64,000 nucleotides of DNA from Clostridiales bacterium (GTDB lineage: Bacteria; Bacillota; Clostridia; Oscillospirales; Oscillospiraceae), in the NCBI GenBank assembly GCA_021205695.1, contig JAJPXB010000008.1, forward strand, positions 57,609 through 121,608, read 5' to 3'. The first letter of the stretch is position 1, and each line of letters opens with the position of its first letter. The translations under genes were made by a program, and so were the position numbers. The notes under the pieces are model-generated. The model had not been told where the DNA came from, did no database searches, and worked only from the letters and a program-made list of their open reading frames with translations. Shown here piece after piece: positions 50,027 through 57,983 of this stretch.

Positions 50027-50194
50027 GCCTGTTCTCTCCTTCCTCTGTGTGCCAGCGTCCGACGGGACGCTTTTGTTCTATTATGAAAGAGGCAGGCAGA
50101 AAATACAATAGCGATTTTGTAAATTCATTCCTCCGTATCATAATTTTTCAGGGCCTTCCGGAGAAAAAAATCCGTCTTTGTCCCCCCGGAAGCC

Positions 50195-50223
50195 TTGCAA
50201 GGCGGGAACGCGGCTGATATAAT
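50195..50223 (+). promoter_or_regulatory. ilvE promoter
   Basis: TTGCAA (50195-50200) and TATAAT (50218-50223) spaced 17 bp. The leader to the ATG is about 105 nt, with no leader peptide or T-box that I can support. Confidence 0.75.
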
Positions 50224-50335
50224 AAGAAAAGTACAGACTTCGGTGGGCAACCGCCAGAAGCTGCCGAAATGATGCAAATCGTCGGCGGACAAGGGAATCT
50301 TTCCACTGACGGTAACTGACAGGAGGAAATGCACC

Positions 50336-51406
50336 ATGCAGGATATTCGCATTGAACTGACCAAGACCCCCAAGGAAAAGCCCGCCGACGAGAGCGCGCT
50401 GGGCTTCGGAAAAGTCTTCACCGACCACATGTTCCTGATGAACTACACCGACGGGCAGGGCTGGCACGACGCCCGTATCGTCCCCTACGGCCCCATCGCT
50501 CTGGACCCCGCCGCCATGGTGCTCCACTACGCCCAGGAGGTCTTTGAGGGCATGAAGGCCTACCGGATCGCCGACGGCTCCATCCAGCTGTTCCGGCCCT
50601 ATGAGAACGCCCGCCGGTTCAACAACTCTGCCAAGCGGCTTTGCATCCCCACCATGGATGAGGAGCTGTTTGTCACCGCTGTCAAGACCCTGGTGTCTGT
50701 GGAAAAGGACTGGGTTCCCCACTCTCCGGAAACCTCCCTCTACATCCGCCCCTTTGTCTTTGCCACTGACCCGCATCTGGGCGTCCACGCCTCCAAAACC
50801 TACATCTTCTCCATTATCGTCTCCCCCTCCGGCTGCTACTACCCCGAGGGCATCAACCCGGTCCGCATCTATGTGGAGTCCAAGGATGTCCGGGCCGTCC
50901 GGGGCGGCACTGGTTATACCAAGTGCGGCGGCAACTACGCCGCCTCTATCCGGGCCGGCGAGGTGGCCGAGGCAAAGGGCTATACCCAGGTCCTGTGGCT
51001 GGACGGCGTGGAGCAGAAGTACATCGAGGAAGTCGGCTCCATGAACGTCATGTTCAAAATCTCCGGCAAGATCGTCACTCCTGCCCTCACCGGCTCCGTC
51101 CTCCCTGGCATCACCCGGAAGAGCTGCATCGAGCTGCTCAAGAGCTGGGGCTACGAGGTGGAGGAGCGGCTGCTCTCCGCTCAGGAGCTGTTCGATGCCG
51201 CCGAGAGCGGCGCCCTGGAGGAGGCCTGGGGCACCGGCACCGCCGCCGTAGTCTCTCCTGTGGGCGAGATGGCCTGGAATGACTGCTCCTGCATCGTCAA
51301 CGGCGGAAAGATCGGCCCCACCGTCCAGAAGCTTTACGACACTCTCACCGGCGTCCAGTGGGGCCAGCTGGAGGACACCTTCGGCTGGATTGTCAAAGTG
51401 GACTGA
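50336..51406 (+). CDS. ilvE: Branched-chain amino acid aminotransferase
   Basis: A 356-residue class IV PLP aminotransferase. The Schiff-base Lys is in GYTKCGGNYAAS; EEVGSMNVMF and GTGTAAVVSPVG match the active-site loops of IlvE. It interconverts Leu/Ile/Val and their oxo-acids. AGGAGG precedes ATG 50336. A hairpin terminator lies at 51423-51460. Confidence 0.95.
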   Translation: MQDIRIELTKTPKEKPADESALGFGKVFTDHMFLMNYTDGQGWHDARIVPYGPIALDPAAMVLHYAQEVFEGMKAYRIADGSIQLFRPYENARRFNNSAKRLCIPTMDEELFVTAVKTLVSVEKDWVPHSPETSLYIRPFVFATDPHLGVHASKTYIFSIIVSPSGCYYPEGINPVRIYVESKDVRAVRGGTGYTKCGGNYAASIRAGEVAEAKGYTQVLWLDGVEQKYIEEVGSMNVMFKISGKIVTPALTGSVLPGITRKSCIELLKSWGYEVEERLLSAQELFDAAESGALEEAWGTGTAAVVSPVGEMAWNDCSCIVNGGKIGPTVQKLYDTLTGVQWGQLEDTFGWIVKVD

Positions 51407-51519
51407 GCGATCTCTCCCATAATCAGCCATCGCCCAAAAGCCGCAGCTTTCGGGCGATGGTTGTCCGTTGTTCTCCAGTGCTGAGAAAAGCGATCGAGAT
51501 TTTTGCCGTCTCTCCTCTT

Positions 51520-51711
51520 CTACCCGTCTTTCCGTGTCAGCTCACCGCTCTCCTCCTCATGGTCAGCAGTATATACCAGCATCGTCATCTGCTCCCGTCC
51601 GCTGTACCGGTAAACGCCCCTCTGGGCCAACCATCGGAGCTGAAGAGAAAAGAGCAGCGCCGCGCCCATCACCAGCAGCACGATCAGGAAATTTTTGACC
51701 AGTCGTTTCAT
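51520..51711 (-). CDS. Small membrane protein
   Basis: A 63-residue protein with one N-terminal membrane helix (LVKNFLIVLLVMGAALLFSL) and a polar tail. GGGGAGAG lies before ATG 51711. No family recognised; it lies in a non-coding stretch between ilvE and the tRNA locus. Confidence 0.45.
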   Translation of the reverse strand: MKRLVKNFLIVLLVMGAALLFSLQLRWLAQRGVYRYSGREQMTMLVYTADHEEESGELTRKDG

Positions 51712-52075
51712 TCCACTCTCCCCTTCCGGTACGGTATAAAAGTTTCCTCTATTTACTATGACGTTTTTCCCCCCTTCAAATGTGACGCCTCAAATTCTTA
51801 AAACTTCTTACAATTCTATTTTCTGTCGCCGATATCCCGCCCCGCGCCAAGGCGCTCAAATGCAGGTCTCGCATTTTCTTTATGTGCCGCCCATCATTGG
51901 CTGCTACATTCATCGGCACCGTCCTGTTAACAGGGCAGTTGCTTTTTCTCTGAAATGGTGGTAGAATAGACGGCAGATGGGAAGGATCTACTCCTATCCG
52001 CTGCCGAGCCTCCCGGGCCATCGGCGGTAACCGATGAAAGGTAAAAGGTCGCGCAAAATCGATATGTCTTTCTAT
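51712..52075. other. Non-coding stretch before tRNA locus
   Basis: No gene supported. It holds a CCTGTTAACAGGG inverted repeat near 51920 and scattered AT-rich segments. Probable promoter region for the tRNAs, with the remains of past insertions. Confidence 0.4.
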
Positions 52076-52115
52076 GTCTCCGCAGCTCAGTTGGACAGAG
52101 CGCGAGCCTCCTAAG
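52076..52115 (+). pseudogene. Truncated tRNA-Arg (5' half)
   Basis: GTCTCCGCAGCTCAGTTGGAC... CCTCCTAAG matches the 5' half of the intact tRNA 104 bp downstream up to the anticodon loop, then continues with unrelated sequence. Two bases in the acceptor-D region and three in the anticodon stem differ. It looks like a scar of integration at a tRNA-Arg(CCT) gene. Confidence 0.65.
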
Positions 52116-52179
52116 ATCACACTTAGGTGGGCAACCGTCCAAAATCGGTTGGACGATCACAAGTTCATATTTTTTCAAT

Positions 52180-52256
52180 GTCTCCGTAGCTCAGTTGGAC
52201 AGAGCATTCGCCTCCTAAGCGAAAGGCCGCGCGTTCGAGTCGCGCCGGGGACGCCA
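52180..52256 (+). tRNA. tRNA-Arg (CCT)
   Basis: 77 nt including encoded CCA. Acceptor GTCTCCG/CGGGGAC; anticodon arm TTCGC-CTCCTAA-GCGAA with anticodon CCT; T arm GCGCG-TTCGAGT-CGCGC. A hairpin terminator (52265-52303) follows. It is the likely attachment site for mobile DNA to the right. Confidence 0.93.
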
Positions 52257-52264
52257 AAAGCTTC

Positions 52265-52303
52265 GCCGAAAACCTTATTTTTCAAGGTTTTCGGCGTTTT
52301 TTG
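52265..52303 (+). terminator. tRNA-Arg terminator
   Basis: GCCGAAAACCTT and AAGGTTTTCGGC form a stem followed by GTTTTTTG. Confidence 0.85.
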
Positions 52304-52645
52304 ATACTTTTCCGCCGATCATGCAATGCTTCATCAGTGCCAGGGTATATAAATAAATTGACCTCATTCATTGGAAAAAACCGTGCCGTCCAACTCCATT
52401 AGCCTGCTAATTTACTGCCAAATTTCAGCCGTTTTTGCTAATCAAAATCGGCCTCCAGCTAATCGCAGCATTTTTTCTGCAAAAATCCTGCTAATTGAAA
52501 AGTTGGACGGTTGGTTGGACGGTCAGCGTCCGAACGCTTTATAAAGTGTCCTAAATGCATCAATTATGTACTTCATCAGGCAAAAAAATCTCCCGGTCAG
52601 CGTTCATCTGCCGGGAGATCGTGGTATTAAAGATTTGTCATGGTG
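52304..52645. other. Attachment-like region with repeats
   Basis: No gene. Contains four TGCTAAT or GCTAAT motifs (about 52402, 52437, 52459, 52490) and an inverted pair CCGTCCAACT/AGTTGGACGG (52388, 52501), related to CCGTCCAAA...TTGGACG at 52135-52155 on the other side of the tRNA. It looks like the arm sites of an integrase attachment region. Confidence 0.5.
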
Positions 52646-53300
52646 TTAGAGGTTTTTCGCCAGTGCTTTCAGCACCGCAGCCATTTCAGGATTTTGCAGC
52701 AATCGCAGTAACAGCTCCTGATCGGATTCAGCTTCCTTTGGCTCAGATGCTGGCGGCTGTTCCACCGGAGCCTCCTCCTCTTTTGTATGATAGAAGGCGT
52801 CCTCAAACCGACGGGCATTGATAACGCGATCATCATCCAGGATGTGTGAATAGACACCCGCGACCATCTTGACCCGTGCGTGTCCGGAATCGCCCTGCAC
52901 CGATTTGATGTCGCCGCCATTCAGCTTCAGTTTATAGGTGATACTGGAATGACGCAGGGAGTGAAAGACTACTTTGGGAAGATCATTTGCCTTAATCGGA
53001 TTCTGAAAGCTCTTGTTAATGGCATTTCCCTCAATCGGCCTGCCGTTTGTCGTGCAAAAGACGAGATTGTAATCGGTAAACTCATCTCCGAACAGTTCCT
53101 TCAGATCATCAATGTAGGCTCTGCGTTCCAGGAGCATTTCGGCAACTGTCCGGGGAAGATAAACTCTGCGGACACTGGTCTTGGTTTTCGGTTTCTTCAG
53201 AACCAGCCGGGTATGTGTATTGGAGATTGCCGAGGGGAATTTCAGAAGCAGCACCTGTTTACCCGTCTCCGCTCTGATGACGATGATGAACTGGAGCAGC
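52646..53300 (-). pseudogene. Integrase C-terminal fragment
   Basis: Tyrosine recombinase lacking its N-terminal arm-, core-binding domains and the first catalytic Arg. Still present are KPKTKTSVRRVYLP, HSLRHSSITYKLK (HxxR), GHARVKMVAG and YSH with the nucleophile Tyr. The reading frame upstream of about 53250 no longer matches the family. It abuts the tRNA-Arg attachment region, consistent with an inactivated integrative element. Confidence 0.75.
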
Positions 53301-53422
53301 TTGTAGACCGCCTCTGTGAGATCGAGGGCATTGTCAGCCGCAAAATGTTTGATTATGGCTGGTTCTTTGCGAAGCGGGATACGGCTGAACAAGGAATGCC
53401 AGAGACATAACTTCCAAACAAA

Positions 53423-53471
53423 AAAAGCCCGGCAGGTCGCCACAATTTTCTGTGACGACCTGCCGGGCAGT
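53423..53471. terminator. Bidirectional terminator
   Basis: GCCCGGCAGGTCG and CGACCTGCCGGGC form a long stem between the integrase fragment and the LysR gene. Confidence 0.8.
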
Positions 53472-54374
53472 TCACGTTGCCTCAAGTTGTGTTCCTATCT
53501 CAGAAAATCTGTCTTTCAGCAAATCAACCAGTCTCTCCGCAATCGGCGTGAAGACCTGATACTTCTTCCAGATGATATACATTTTTGTTTCCAGTTTCGG
53601 AGACAGAGGTCGGAAGCACAGGCCGCTCTCCGGACTGACATCAGCCAAACGGTCAAAGACCAACAGACACCCTAATCCCTCTTTGACAAAAACAGAACCA
53701 TTATAAAAGAGGTTGATGGTTCCGACTATGTTCAGTTGATCGACTGTCTCCCCGCACCATCTCGGAAGATCCGCACGAATAGACTGCGGCGAAGTGATGA
53801 GTGGGACACCCTGCAAATCCTCTGGAGAAATCGCTGCTTTCTGCGCCAGAGGATTGTCCGTCCGCATCAACAATCCCCATGTGTCACCGCCCGGCAGGGA
53901 AAGATAATTGTATTTCGACAGGTCAGGCGGCTCCACAATAACAGCGAAATCCGACAGCCCCTGTTCCAGATCATTTACTACCACGCGGGTGTCTCCGCTG
54001 GTGATATGAAACCGCAGTCCAGGATATTGTATGCGAAAATCCTTTATTGTATCGGCCAAATAGTGAATCAGCCAGGATTCCGCGCAGCCAATCCTCACAT
54101 CGCCGCCTGTTACGTCATTCAGAGACTGAAATTCTCCTATGGTTTTATCCGCCATGTCCAGAATGTCTTCCGCTCGTTTGCGCAGCAAAATCCCTTCTTC
54201 AGTCAAACGCACGTTATAGTTTCCCCGGACAAACAGCTTGCATCCAAGCTCAGCCTCCAGCTCCTTGAGCTGTTTTGACAAAGTAGGCTGGGAAATATGC
54301 AGTGTCCTGGCCGCACCGGTAATGCTGCCCTCTCTGGCAACTTCTATAAAATAACGCAAAACCCGCAATTCCAT
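53472..54374 (-). CDS. LysR-family transcriptional regulator
   Basis: A 300-residue LTTR. Residues 1-60 (YFIEVAREGSITGAARTLHI... TLSKQLKELEAELG) are the winged helix-turn-helix; the rest is the substrate-binding domain. It is divergent from 54552-54794 and the acetyltransferase, which it probably controls. The palindrome GATATTC-N7-GAATATC at 54458-54478 is a likely operator. Confidence 0.93.
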   Translation of the reverse strand: MELRVLRYFIEVAREGSITGAARTLHISQPTLSKQLKELEAELGCKLFVRGNYNVRLTEEGILLRKRAEDILDMADKTIGEFQSLNDVTGGDVRIGCAESWLIHYLADTIKDFRIQYPGLRFHITSGDTRVVVNDLEQGLSDFAVIVEPPDLSKYNYLSLPGGDTWGLLMRTDNPLAQKAAISPEDLQGVPLITSPQSIRADLPRWCGETVDQLNIVGTINLFYNGSVFVKEGLGCLLVFDRLADVSPESGLCFRPLSPKLETKMYIIWKKYQVFTPIAERLVDLLKDRFSEIGTQLEAT

Positions 54375-54457
54375 AATACACCCTCCATACTCTGATTGCG
54401 CTTTTACTCCACTCGCAAGCGGTGGAAATCTCTTCAGGTCACATTATAGCGCAACCA

Positions 54458-54478
54458 GATATTCTTTTCAAGAATATC
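54458..54478. promoter_or_regulatory. Probable LysR operator
   Basis: GATATTC and GAATATC, exact 7-bp arms with a 7-bp centre, between the divergent genes and about 20 bp upstream of the plus-strand -35. Confidence 0.6.
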
Positions 54479-54498
54479 CAGAAATAGAAACTAAGTAT

Positions 54499-54527
54499 TT
54501 GCCATTCCTCCTGCATCAATATAGAAT
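54499..54527 (+). promoter_or_regulatory. Promoter of the small gene/acetyltransferase
   Basis: TTGCCA (54499-54504) and TAGAAT (54522-54527), 17-bp spacer, downstream of the palindrome. Confidence 0.6.
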
Positions 54528-54551
54528 ATAGCCATGAGGAGGTGAGCAGTC

Positions 54552-54794
54552 ATGCCGGAGGCGAATAACGAATCCCAGCGTTTCTATCAAAATCTCATAG
54601 ACATCGGTTTTGGAGATGAAATGGTCGCTCACTGCGTCCTGCTGCAAAAAGAAGGACGGGATCAGGAATTACGGATTACATTGCAAAACAGCCGCAGAGA
54701 TTTACTGGATCAAATCCATACGGAGCAGAAAAAGCTGGACTGTCTGGACTATCTTGTGAACTGGCTGGATAAAAAGGGGGCAAAGAAATATTGA
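54552..54794 (+). CDS. Conserved small protein beside acetyltransferase
   Basis: An 80-residue helical protein, [20 protein letters not shown]... [19 protein letters not shown] lies before ATG 54552. Its stop overlaps the TTG start of the acetyltransferase. Function unknown; looks like a cofactor protein of a LysR-controlled pair. Confidence 0.65.
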   Translation: MPEANNESQRFYQNLIDIGFGDEMVAHCVLLQKEGRDQELRITLQNSRRDLLDQIHTEQKKLDCLDYLVNWLDKKGAKKY

Positions 54795-55492
54795 CGGTTG
54801 AGGATGTCATTGCAGATTACTATGACGAAACAAAGGATTGCGCCGAATGCAATGCCTATGCTGATACACTATATCAGGAGGCGCTCCGTATCAGTATGGA
54901 ACTGAATACACAACACCATACGCCGGAGGAAATCCGGGAAATCATGAGCCGACTGACAGGGCAGCAAATAGATAACTCCTTTCGGCTGTTTCCACCGTTC
55001 TACACGGATTTTGGGAAGAACACGCATTTAGGGAAAGATGTTTTTATCAACTCAGGCTGTCACTTCCAGGATCAGGGCGGTATTGAAATCGGAGACGGCG
55101 TAATGCTCGGTCACAACGTGGTGTTGGCCACCATTAACCATGACCTGTCTCCAATGCAGAACCGGAAGAATCACTACGCTCCCATAAAAATCGGCGCTCA
55201 TGTGTGGATCGGTTCCAACGCTGCTATTCTTCCAGGTGTCAGTATCGGCGAGTGGTCTGTTATTGCAGCAGGGGCTGTCGTGACAAAAGATGTACCGCCT
55301 TTTACAGTGGTAGGCGGCGTACCAGCACAAATAATCAAACCTGTGGAAGTCCTATTGGCGGCGGAACGTCTCCTCTTTGGAGGAACTAAGCCTGGAACCA
55401 GCTGCCCCGGAAAATCAGAAGCCGATACTGCTGGAGGATGTGCTGGCCCTGCCGGTGGAATACCGCACTGTGTTGCATCTGTACTATTATGA
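54791..55492 (+). CDS. Sugar/maltose O-acetyltransferase, C-terminus fused to foreign DNA
   Basis: A hexapeptide-repeat acetyltransferase of the Maa/NodL type: [20 protein letters not shown], the catalytic INHDL, and [12 protein letters not shown] where the family normally ends (about residue 183). The frame then runs on for some 50 residues over what is the frame of an ECF sigma factor in another register. The natural stop has been lost in the join near 55340. TTG start 54791 overlaps the previous stop. Confidence 0.8.
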   Translation: MTVEDVIADYYDETKDCAECNAYADTLYQEALRISMELNTQHHTPEEIREIMSRLTGQQIDNSFRLFPPFYTDFGKNTHLGKDVFINSGCHFQDQGGIEIGDGVMLGHNVVLATINHDLSPMQNRKNHYAPIKIGAHVWIGSNAAILPGVSIGEWSVIAAGAVVTKDVPPFTVVGGVPAQIIKPVEVLLAAERLLFGGTKPGTSCPGKSEADTAGGCAGPAGGIPHCVASVLL

Positions 55493-55613
55493 GGGCTACA
55501 GCACCCGGGAGATCGCCCGGCTTCTGCACCTGACAGAGGCCAACGTGCGCACCCGGCTGAAGCGGGGGCGAGATCGGCTTCGACAGCAGTTGAAAAAGGG
55601 GGATTCGGAATGA
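55340..55613 (+). pseudogene. ECF sigma factor, 3' part
   Basis: Only region 4 remains: [20 protein letters not shown] and the helix-turn-helix STREIARLLHLTEANVRTRL with a basic tail. A frame leads upstream to [17 protein letters not shown], but region 2 is absent and replaced by the acetyltransferase. A TTG at 55377 could start a short product. Followed at once by its anti-sigma-like partner, so the operon has been beheaded. Confidence 0.75.
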
Positions 55614-56617
55614 ACGACAGGCTACAGGAACAGTATCGAGCCGCCATGGACGGCGTACACGCCCCGGCAACGCTGGAGCAGCGGGTGCAAGAGTTGAATC
55701 AAACGTCCCGCCGGAAACCAACTGCCTGGGTGCGGAAGGCTGTCAGCGGAGCTGTGGCAGCAGTGTTGGTGATAGCGTTCACCAACGTTGCGGCCTACGC
55801 TGCCACCGGCAGCACCTGGGTGGAGGGACTGGTTCAGACGATTCTCTACTTTCATGGCAGTGAGGAGGAGCGGCAAACTGCTTTGCAATCAGAGACGGCC
55901 AATCTCGACCTTTCCTCCCAATGGGTCACGGAGAGTGATTCGGAGACGGACGTTATCGACTGGAGCACACCAGAAGGGGTGACCGCTCTCCAGCAAATGG
56001 TGGCAGACAGGTTTGATTCAGAGGATGCCGCATACACTTATCTGCTGGACGAGACAGGCAGTGCAGCCGATGGCTGGCTCCGCCAGGTGATACGGGTTAC
56101 CTCAGATAATCTCTATGACCATTACGAGCAAAGCTACCTGGGGGACGCCGCTGCCGACCTGGCCTCCCTGCTGCCCTGGGGCGGGGACTGGAGCCTCTCC
56201 TGGTTGGAGGAGCATTACGATGCTGTCCCGGCCTGTAGCTATCTGAGCCTCCACTATACCGACTCTACAGATGAGCCAATCACTGCCGCATACCTGACCG
56301 GTTATTACGTCAGCGAGGACGGCGGACTCCTCCAGCTCTGGTGCGCCTACGATGGAAGCGGGGACGTGTGGGCAGATCATGTGAATTCGGAAGATCTGGA
56401 CTTCCACACGGCCTACACCACCGCTGACGGCGTGACTCTGACCTTTCTGGGGCGTGACGAACAGATTTTGGGCGAGCTGTCTCTGGAGGGAATGACCCTC
56501 TACCTGTTTGGCTCGAACCTGACTCTGGAGGACATGAAGAATGTCGCAGACCACATAAACCTGTCCACCCTGTCGGATGGCTATGCCAACTATCTGGCAG
56601 AGTTGGCCGACCAGTGA
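55610..56617 (+). CDS. Anti-sigma factor-like membrane protein
   Basis: A 335-residue protein with one membrane helix (AVSGAVAAVLVIAFTNVAAYAA, about 45-65), a cytoplasmic N-terminus and a large external domain (DUF4367-like). It overlaps the sigma remnant by ATGA and is therefore its likely regulator. The external part may sense envelope or antimicrobial stress. Confidence 0.75.
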   Translation: MNDRLQEQYRAAMDGVHAPATLEQRVQELNQTSRRKPTAWVRKAVSGAVAAVLVIAFTNVAAYAATGSTWVEGLVQTILYFHGSEEERQTALQSETANLDLSSQWVTESDSETDVIDWSTPEGVTALQQMVADRFDSEDAAYTYLLDETGSAADGWLRQVIRVTSDNLYDHYEQSYLGDAAADLASLLPWGGDWSLSWLEEHYDAVPACSYLSLHYTDSTDEPITAAYLTGYYVSEDGGLLQLWCAYDGSGDVWADHVNSEDLDFHTAYTTADGVTLTFLGRDEQILGELSLEGMTLYLFGSNLTLEDMKNVADHINLSTLSDGYANYLAELADQ

Positions 56618-56659
56618 ATGGGTGCAGCTTGATACGGTAAGATGAAAGGAGGAAACCCC

Positions 56660-57955
56660 ATGAACCACAACAGAACCATCTCCCTGCTGCTGGTCCTTCT
56701 ATTATGCCTGGGTCTGTCCGGCTGCGGGGGGCAGACCCAAGCGCAGTCAGATACCTATGAAGTGGGCAGCGATTTTCAGTTCGGGCAGGAGGGCCTCTCC
56801 TCCTCCGTCACCCAGGTTGGGGAGGACGACTATTACATTCTGCACAATGGCTATGTGTATTTTCTGGACGAGGGGACGGATACCATCCTTCCCCTGTGCA
56901 ACCGGGCGGACTGTCTCCATGACCGGGAGACAGAGGAGGACAAGCAGGAGAGCTGCAACGCTTACATTGGAGAGGACACCTACTGTGATGGCATCGCCTA
57001 CTGCAACGGATGGATCTACTGCATTTATTCCGACCCATTTGAGGGAGAAACCCTTTACCGTATCTCTGATGATGGTGCGCAAAAGGAGCAGGTGTACCAA
57101 TGGGACAGCGATACGTTGATCGAATACTGGGCAGTACATCGGGATGTGCTGTATTACTGCCCCCATTCCTACGCTACGGAGGGCGGACAGGTGACGGAGC
57201 ACTATGCGGTGGAGGCTCTTCCTCTGACCGGGACGCTGCGGCAACCGAAGACAATATATGAGCCGTCAGATGAGCTGGAGGTGATCACCCTGGGCGTCTT
57301 TCAGGCCTATGGAAGCTACCTCTATTTCCAGATTATCGCCTACCAGCCCCACGAGAAGGAAGTCACGGATGACAATTATACGGATTATATGTATTGCAGA
57401 ACCTTCGTCTGCCACCTGACGGACGGAGAGATACAGGAGCTGACCCTCCCCGGCATGGGTGACACAGACACCATTCAGGGCGTCACCTTCTGGCAGGATC
57501 AGATTTTGCTGACGGCCACGGATATGACGTGGCAGGGGGATGAATTGCTGGAGCATACCACGGACTACTATCTGGCCGAGCTGAACGGTACTAATCCGGA
57601 GGTGGTGCTGGAGGGAATTCCGGCGGGGGATATTCTGTGCAGCGACGGCAGCCATCTCTACCAGACCAACGCCAACGTGGTGGCGCAGGGCTTTGCGGCG
57701 GAGGATGAGCTGTATTATAAGGTGTACAACGCTGACCTGGAGCCGGTGGACACCTTCACCCTTCCCTATGACACCTACGGTATCATTGCCGTAGGCGATC
57801 CGGAACGGCAATATACCGTCTACTACACCTCCAGAGAGGACGAGAACGGCGAGGAGACGGAGATTTCCTGGGGTGTCTGGCGCTGGGACAAGAGTGGTAT
57901 CGGCAGCTATCAGGGGGGCGAGCTGCTGCTGACCGAGATCTCCTACACCGGATGA
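56660..57955 (+). CDS. Lipoprotein of the sigma/ABC operon
   Basis: A 431-residue lipoprotein with lipobox LGLSGC (Cys near 22). The body contains repeated strands such as DDYYILHNGYVYFLDEGTD and NGWIYCIYSDP, a propeller-like DUF5050-type pattern. AGGAGG lies 7 nt before ATG 56660. Its partner genes suggest a stress-sensing or substrate-recognition role. Confidence 0.8.
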   Translation: MNHNRTISLLLVLLLCLGLSGCGGQTQAQSDTYEVGSDFQFGQEGLSSSVTQVGEDDYYILHNGYVYFLDEGTDTILPLCNRADCLHDRETEEDKQESCNAYIGEDTYCDGIAYCNGWIYCIYSDPFEGETLYRISDDGAQKEQVYQWDSDTLIEYWAVHRDVLYYCPHSYATEGGQVTEHYAVEALPLTGTLRQPKTIYEPSDELEVITLGVFQAYGSYLYFQIIAYQPHEKEVTDDNYTDYMYCRTFVCHLTDGEIQELTLPGMGDTDTIQGVTFWQDQILLTATDMTWQGDELLEHTTDYYLAELNGTNPEVVLEGIPAGDILCSDGSHLYQTNANVVAQGFAAEDELYYKVYNADLEPVDTFTLPYDTYGIIAVGDPERQYTVYYTSREDENGEETEISWGVWRWDKSGIGSYQGGELLLTEISYTG

Positions 57956-57983
57956 ACCGAGAGGCGGGAAGGAGGGAACGCCT

